From JAWQFO01 sp033436665 (GTDB lineage Bacteria; Pseudomonadota; Alphaproteobacteria; Rhodobacterales; Rhodobacteraceae): a DNA stretch of 64,000 nt. The notes beneath the pieces were generated by a model, which did not search any database, was not told the origin of the DNA, and saw only the letters and a list, made by a program, of their open reading frames with translations. The translations under genes and the position numbers were made by a program. Where the stretch lies: positions 1 to 64,000 of the forward strand of contig NZ_JAWQFO010000005.1 in NCBI RefSeq assembly GCF_033436665.1, read 5' to 3'. Numbering within the stretch: the first letter of the stretch is position 1; each line of letters begins with the position of its first letter. This document shows, one piece after another, positions 59,376 through 64,000 of the stretch.

Positions 59376-61987
59376 TCCGGACCACCTGCCCCTATTGCGG
59401 CGTCGGCTGCGGCGTTCTCGCCGCGCCCGACGGCGCGGGCGGGCTGGTGGTGAAGGGCGACCCGGATCACCCGGCGAACCGCGGCCGGCTGTGCTCCAAG
59501 GGCGCCGCGCTGGGCGAGACCGTGGGCCTCGACGGCCGGCTGCTGGCACCGGTTGTCGACGGCGCGGAAACCGACTGGGACACGGCGCTCGATCGCGTGG
59601 CGCAGAGATTCTCCGACGCGATCCGCGACCACGGTCCGGACAGCGTCGCCTTCTACGTCTCGGGCCAGATGCTGACCGAGGACTACTACGTCGCCAACAA
59701 GCTGATGAAGGGCTTCATCGGCTCGGCCAACATCGACACCAATTCGCGCCTCTGCATGGCCTCCAGCGTCGCCGGGCACAAGCGCGCCTTCGGTACCGAC
59801 ACGGTTCCGGGCGTCTACGGGGATCTCGAACTGGCCGACCTCGTCGTGCTCGTCGGCTCCAACCTCGCCTGGTGCCATCCGGTGCTCTACCAGCGCATCG
59901 CCGCGGCAAAGGCGGCGCGACCGGAGATGAAGATCGTCACGGTCGATCCGCGCGTCACGGCGACCTCGGACCTTGCCGATCTGCACCTCGCGCTGACCCC
60001 CGGCAGCGACGTGGCGCTCTTCAATCACCTGCTTGCCGCGATCCAGAAGCGGGGCGCGGTCGACAGCGAATTCGTGCTGGAGCACGTCGCCGACTTCCCT
60101 GAGGCGGTGCGGACGGCGCTGTGCAGCGATCCCGAACCGACCGGCCTGAGCCACGCCGAGATCGAGCAGTTCGTGCGGCTCTGGATCGGCACAGAGAAGG
60201 TCGTGACGGTCTATTCGCAGGGCGTGAACCAATCCGCGCAGGGCACCGACAAGGTCAACGCGATCCTCAACTGCCACCTCGCCACGGGCCGCATCGGCCG
60301 GCCCGGCATGGGCCCGTTCAGCGTGACCGGCCAGCCTAACGCGATGGGCGGGCGCGAGGTCGGCGGGCTCGCCAACCAGTTGGCCGCGCATCTCGATATC
60401 GAGAACCCCGCTCACCGCCAGGCCGTGCGCGCCTTCTGGTGCGCCCCGGCCATTCCCGAAACCCCCGGTCTCAAGGCCGTGGAGATGTTCGAGGCGGTGC
60501 GCGACGGGCGCATCAAGGCGCTGTGGATCATCTGCACCAACCCGGCGGTGTCGCTGCCCGAAGCCGACGCAGTGCGCGCGGCGATCGCAAGCTGCGCGTT
60601 CACGGTGGTTTCCGACTGCACCGCCAAGACCGATACCGCGCGGCTGGCCGATGTGCTGCTGCCGGCCACGACCTGGGGCGAAAAGGACGGCACGGTCACC
60701 AATTCCGAGCGTTGCATCAGTCGGCAGCGGCCCGCGTTGCCCGCGCCGGGACAGGCGCGGCACGATTGGGAGATCCTCTCGGAGGTCGGGCGGCGCATGG
60801 GCTGGTCGCGGGCCTTCGATTACAGTCACCCGGCCGAGATCTTCGCTGAACATGCCGAGCTGTCTGGCGTGGCTGCGGGCTTGGGCAAGGATTTCGATAT
60901 CTCGGGTCTCGCCGGTCTCGGACGCTCTGATTACGACGCAATGACCCCGGTCCGCTGGCCGGTGGCCGACTGCAGGACCGGGGGTCGCTTCTTTGGCGAC
61001 GGTCGGTTCTTTACCAAGGACGGCCGGGCGCGCATGATCGCGGTCAGTGCGCAAGACCGCGTGAGTGCGGACTGGCCCGCGCGCCCCTTTGTGTTGAACA
61101 CGGGCCGCATCCGCGACCAGTGGCACACGATGACCCGCAGCGGGCAGTCTGCGCGCCTTGCCGGCCACCTTGCCGAACCCTTTGCCGAGATGAACCCCGC
61201 GGATGCCGCGCGGCTGGGCGCGAAGCCGTCGGATCTGCTCGAGGTCACCAACGACCACGGGCGGGCGATCCTGCGGGTACTTGTGACCGACCGCGTCGCA
61301 CCGGGACAGGTCTTTGCACCGATCCACTGGAGCGCCGAGAACGCCAGCGCCGCACGGATCGCCGCGCTGGTGCCCGCAATCATCGACCCGGTGTCGGGTC
61401 AACCCGACAGCAAGGCCGCGCGCGTCTCGATCCGCCGATACGATGCCGCTTGGTACGGCTTCGCGGCAAGCGTCGTCCGGCCAACCCCGGACTGCGCCTA
61501 TTGGGCGCGGGCCAGGACCGCGGCGGGCTGGCGCGTCGAACTGGCGGGTACGCAACCCAAGGCGGACTGGACGGCCTTCGCCCGCGACCTTCTGGGCTGC
61601 GCCACGGCAGAGAGCGTGACGATGGACGACGACGCGCGCGGCACGCGGCGGATCGCCTTCCATCAGGAGGGCAGGCTTGTCGCGGTGCTCTTCGCCGGTT
61701 CCGAACCGGTCGCCGTATCGCGCCGCCATGTGGCCGACCAGCTCGGCACCGAGGCGCCCGGTATTCTCGCGGGACGTCCCGGAGGCGAGATGCCAGACCC
61801 AGGTCAGACGCTTTGCAGTTGCATGGGCGTCGGGATCAACACCATCTCCCGCGCGATCCGCGACGGAGGCCTCACCACCGTCGACGGTGTCGGCGCGGCG
61901 ACCGGCGCGGGCACGAGCTGCGGCTCGTGCCGGTCCGAGATCGCCGAGCTGATCCTGCGCCTGAAGGTCCCGGAGGCGGCGGAATGA
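59372..61987 (+). CDS. nasA: Assimilatory nitrate reductase catalytic subunit
   Basis: This 871-aa molybdoenzyme reduces nitrate to nitrite in the cytoplasm. Its [4Fe-4S] ligands are C6, C9, C13 and C41 (TTCPYCGVGC ... RLCSKG). Bis-MGD-binding segments follow (YVSGQMLTEDYYVANKLMKG, NTNSRLCMAS, NPAVSLPEAD), and there is no Tat signal. The last 60 residues form a BFD-like [2Fe-2S] domain (CSCMGVG ... CGSCRSE), as in the Klebsiella type. The start is GTG, overlapping the nirD stop. Confidence 0.95.
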   Translation: MIRTTCPYCGVGCGVLAAPDGAGGLVVKGDPDHPANRGRLCSKGAALGETVGLDGRLLAPVVDGAETDWDTALDRVAQRFSDAIRDHGPDSVAFYVSGQMLTEDYYVANKLMKGFIGSANIDTNSRLCMASSVAGHKRAFGTDTVPGVYGDLELADLVVLVGSNLAWCHPVLYQRIAAAKAARPEMKIVTVDPRVTATSDLADLHLALTPGSDVALFNHLLAAIQKRGAVDSEFVLEHVADFPEAVRTALCSDPEPTGLSHAEIEQFVRLWIGTEKVVTVYSQGVNQSAQGTDKVNAILNCHLATGRIGRPGMGPFSVTGQPNAMGGREVGGLANQLAAHLDIENPAHRQAVRAFWCAPAIPETPGLKAVEMFEAVRDGRIKALWIICTNPAVSLPEADAVRAAIASCAFTVVSDCTAKTDTARLADVLLPATTWGEKDGTVTNSERCISRQRPALPAPGQARHDWEILSEVGRRMGWSRAFDYSHPAEIFAEHAELSGVAAGLGKDFDISGLAGLGRSDYDAMTPVRWPVADCRTGGRFFGDGRFFTKDGRARMIAVSAQDRVSADWPARPFVLNTGRIRDQWHTMTRSGQSARLAGHLAEPFAEMNPADAARLGAKPSDLLEVTNDHGRAILRVLVTDRVAPGQVFAPIHWSAENASAARIAALVPAIIDPVSGQPDSKAARVSIRRYDAAWYGFAASVVRPTPDCAYWARARTAAGWRVELAGTQPKADWTAFARDLLGCATAESVTMDDDARGTRRIAFHQEGRLVAVLFAGSEPVAVSRRHVADQLGTEAPGILAGRPGGEMPDPGQTLCSCMGVGINTISRAIRDGGLTTVDGVGAATGAGTSCGSCRSEIAELILRLKVPEAAE

Positions 61988-62964
61988 GCTTGGCCAATTT
62001 TGTCGCGACGATCGCCCGCGGTCCTTCGCGCGGACGCAGCCTGACGGTTGACGAGGCCCACGCGGCCATGACCGTGATCCTGACCGGAGAGGCCGAACCC
62101 GAGGCGATCGGCGCCTTCCTCATGGTGCTGCGCTATCGCGGCGAGACCCCGGAGGAACTTGCCGGTTTCTCGCTGGCGCTGCGCGACGTGCTGCCCGGAT
62201 GGACCGGCGCGGTCCCGGCTGTCGACTGGCCCTGCTACGCCGCCGGACGCACCCGGGGCCTGCCGTGGTTCCTGCTTTCGGCCCGGCTTGTGGCCTTGGC
62301 CGGACTGCCCGTCCTGCTGCATGGCTGGAACGCCTTCCAGACGCCCGTGGCGAGCGTGCGCGACGCCCTTCCGGGCCTCGGCATTCCTGTCGCTGCAACG
62401 CCGGACGAGGCCGGAACCCTGCTGCGCGACCACGGCATCGCCTATCTGCCGCTCGAGGCGATGTCGCGCCGGGTGTTCGATCTCATCCGCCTTCGCGAGG
62501 TCCTGGGGCTGCGGTCTATCCTCAACACGGCGGTGCGGATGATGAACCCGGGCCACGCCTCCTGCGTGGTGCAGGGCGTCTTTCACCCCGCCTACCGTCC
62601 GTTGCAACAAGAGGCGGCGCGGATCGTCGGCCTGCAGAACCTGGCGATCATCAAGGGTGGCGGCGGCGAGTTCGAACGCCACCCGGCAAAGGACGTGACC
62701 GTTTACGGGCTGCGCGAAGGGGCCGAGTTCCGAGAAGCCTACCCGGCCCTGCGCGACGACCACCGGCGCCTTTCGGAAAGTACCGAGGACCCCGCTGCGC
62801 TCGATCGCCTCTGGCGCGGCGAAAGCACCGAACCCTTCGCGACCGCCATCGTTCTCGGCACGGCCGCGCTTGCGCTCGAAGCCCGGGGCGCGGCCGCGCC
62901 CGGTGGCGGCCTCGATCTGGCGCGACGGCTCTGGGCCGATCGTGCTGTCCACGTTGCAGCCTGA
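61984..62964 (+). CDS. Anthranilate phosphoribosyltransferase-like protein (TrpD2/YbiB type)
   Basis: This 326-aa protein has the TrpD-family N-terminal helices (LTVDEAHAAMTVILTGEAEPEAIGAFLMVLRYRGET) and an alpha/beta domain. The PRPP motif GTGGD of true TrpD is replaced by the AAGRTRGLPWFLL region; LNTAVRMMNPGHASCVVQGVFHP and IKGGGGEFERHP are present. It is thus a divergent member, and tryptophan synthesis is unlikely. YbiB-like proteins bind nucleic acids. It is coupled to nasA by ATGA and precedes cysG by 11 nt, so it belongs to the nitrate operon. Its role is unknown. Confidence 0.75.
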   Translation: MSLANFVATIARGPSRGRSLTVDEAHAAMTVILTGEAEPEAIGAFLMVLRYRGETPEELAGFSLALRDVLPGWTGAVPAVDWPCYAAGRTRGLPWFLLSARLVALAGLPVLLHGWNAFQTPVASVRDALPGLGIPVAATPDEAGTLLRDHGIAYLPLEAMSRRVFDLIRLREVLGLRSILNTAVRMMNPGHASCVVQGVFHPAYRPLQQEAARIVGLQNLAIIKGGGGEFERHPAKDVTVYGLREGAEFREAYPALRDDHRRLSESTEDPAALDRLWRGESTEPFATAIVLGTAALALEARGAAAPGGGLDLARRLWADRAVHVAA

Positions 62965-62975
62965 GGAGACCGGGT

Positions 62976-64000
62976 GTGAAGTTCTTTCCGATGTTCATTC
63001 GCTGCGCCGGACGCCGGGTCGTGATCGCCGGCGGAGGCGAACAGGCGGCCCAGAAGGCGCGGCTGATGCTCAAGACCGAGGCGCGGATCGTTCTGCTTGC
63101 GCCGCATCTCGACGACGAGCTTGCAGCCCTTGTTGCCGATGGCCGCGCCGATCATCACGCCGGCCCGATCACGCCCGCGTGCTTCGAGGACTGCGCGATG
63201 TGCTTCGTCGCCACCGGGTGCCCCGCGCTCGATACCACGCTCCATTCGCTGGCCAAGGAGGCCGGCGCGCTTGTGAACGTCGTCGACCGCCCTGAGCTTT
63301 GCGATATCACCACGCCGGCGCTGGTCGATCGCGACCCGGTCGTCGTCGCCATCGGTACGGAAGGCACGGCGCCTGTGCTGGCGCGGCAGATCAAGACGCG
63401 GGTGGAGGAGATGCTGGCCCCCTCTCTCGGCGGCTACGCGGCGCTTGCCGGACGGTTGCGGGGCGCGGTCGCCGCGCGCCTGCCGCGCGAAAAGCGTCGC
63501 GCGTTCTGGCGCTGGGTATTCGACGGCGCACCTCGCGCCGCATGGCAGCGCGGTGCGGAACGCGAGGCGGCACGCCTGCTGAAAGAGGTGATTGCCGGCG
63601 AGGCCACCGACACCGGGACACCGCAAGGCTGCATCTCGCTGATCGGCGCCGGTCCCGGGGCGCGCGACCTGCTTACGCTGCGCGCGGTCGAACGTCTTCA
63701 GGAGGCCGACGTGATCTTCTACGACCGTCTGGTCGACCCGGACGTTCTGGAACTCGCGCGGCGAGATGCCGAGCGCGTCTGCGTCGGCAAGGAGGTCGGC
63801 GGCCATTCCTGGCCGCAGGCGCGTATCGACGCGGTGATCGTCGCCGCGGCGCGATCGGGCAAGCGTGTCGCCCGCCTGAAATCGGGCGACCCGTCGATCT
63901 TCGGGCGCGCGACCGAGGAAATCGCCGCCGCCCGCGCCAAGGGAATCCCGGTCGAGATCGTGCCGGGCGTCACCGCCGCCTCGGCCGCCGCCGCCGCCCT
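62976..64000 (+). CDS. cysG: Siroheme synthase CysG (partial, cut by window end)
   Basis: At least 341 residues are present, with no stop before the window ends. The N-terminal domain (about 10-150; RRVVIAGGGEQAAQKARLML) is the NAD-dependent precorrin-2 dehydrogenase/ferrochelatase. The C-terminal domain (from about 215; SLIGAGPGARDLLTLRAVERL, VIFYDRLV, LKSGDPSIFGR) is uroporphyrinogen-III methyltransferase. It makes siroheme for NirB. The start is GTG at 62976 after CTGAGGAGACC. Being last in the nas operon matches its cofactor-supply job. Confidence 0.93.
   Translation, partial: MKFFPMFIRCAGRRVVIAGGGEQAAQKARLMLKTEARIVLLAPHLDDELAALVADGRADHHAGPITPACFEDCAMCFVATGCPALDTTLHSLAKEAGALVNVVDRPELCDITTPALVDRDPVVVAIGTEGTAPVLARQIKTRVEEMLAPSLGGYAALAGRLRGAVAARLPREKRRAFWRWVFDGAPRAAWQRGAEREAARLLKEVIAGEATDTGTPQGCISLIGAGPGARDLLTLRAVERLQEADVIFYDRLVDPDVLELARRDAERVCVGKEVGGHSWPQARIDAVIVAAARSGKRVARLKSGDPSIFGRATEEIAAARAKGIPVEIVPGVTAASAAAAA

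Noticed and set aside
1..64000. CRISPR arrays, insertion sequences, integrases, tRNA or rRNA genes
   Set aside because: No regularly spaced repeats, transposase or integrase products, or cloverleaf/rRNA-like stretches were noticed on reading; short repeats found are operator-like. A systematic search was not possible here.

Overview
The window is high-GC DNA (roughly 65% by eye), densely packed, with many ATGA/TGATG start-stop overlaps. The gene content points to an alphaproteobacterium of the Rhodobacteraceae (Paracoccus/Rhodobacter/Roseobacter type). It has a SmoEFGK-SmoS-MtlK polyol operon, a NasTS-controlled nitrate assimilation cluster with ABC nitrate uptake, a TRAP transporter, many CUT1 sugar ABC genes and the Entner-Doudoroff pair edd-eda. 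This is judged from gene families and layout; no rRNA, tRNA, insertion sequence, phage gene or CRISPR array was seen.

Layout. (1) 108-3446: a DUF4422+GT8 glycosyltransferase and a sulfotransferase-like gene, convergent with assimilatory APS/PAPS reductase cysH. (2) 3786-18317: a 14.5-kb catabolic island (CoA-transferase, enoyl-CoA hydratase, aldehyde dehydrogenase, complete CUT1 ABC importer, two GMC oxidoreductases, LacI regulator, FrdA-like flavoprotein) preceded by two perfect 14-bp palindromes; its substrate is unknown. (3) 18369-29409: hexitol/tagatose catabolism, with gatZ-like epimerase and tagatose kinase on the minus strand, then a LacI regulator and smoEFGK-smoS-mtlK plus a zinc alcohol dehydrogenase on the plus strand. 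(4) 29486-35465: a CoA-dependent aromatic pathway built on a 2-aminobenzoyl-/salicylyl-CoA monooxygenase-reductase, with a MarR regulator inside the operon. (5) 35472-37232: a di-heme peroxidase and a Sel1-repeat protein whose 5' ends overlap. (6) 37298-45007: a TRAP transporter with an SsuD-type monooxygenase, an aldo/keto reductase and a flavin reductase, divergent from a GntR regulator and a Gfo/Idh/MocA oxidoreductase. (7) 45026-47496: eda-edd. (8) 47803-64000: nasT-nasS, then, after an interposed exopolysaccharide priming transferase, nrtA-nrtB-nrtCD-(GAF protein)-nirB-nirD-nasA-(AnPRT-like)-cysG; cysG runs off the window.

How the parts work together. The nitrate operon imports nitrate, reduces it to nitrite (NasA) and ammonium (NirBD), and supplies siroheme (CysG). 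The 392-bp gap before nrtA contains two hairpins with six-base loops showing A at position 1 and G at position 4, the signature of ANTAR-protein RNA targets, followed by a competing terminator-like hairpin; this fits NasT antitermination. The polyol block can take sorbitol, mannitol and galactitol to fructose or tagatose and on to fructose-6-phosphate.

The most promising candidate for an undescribed system is region 6. An SsuD-family monooxygenase, a flavin reductase and an aldo/keto reductase are the enzyme trio of oxidative sulfoquinovose breakdown (sulfo-SMO pathway), but here they are joined to a TRAP transporter rather than an ABC transporter, with no sulfoquinovosidase visible and Entner-Doudoroff genes next door. 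The substrate assignment is inference.
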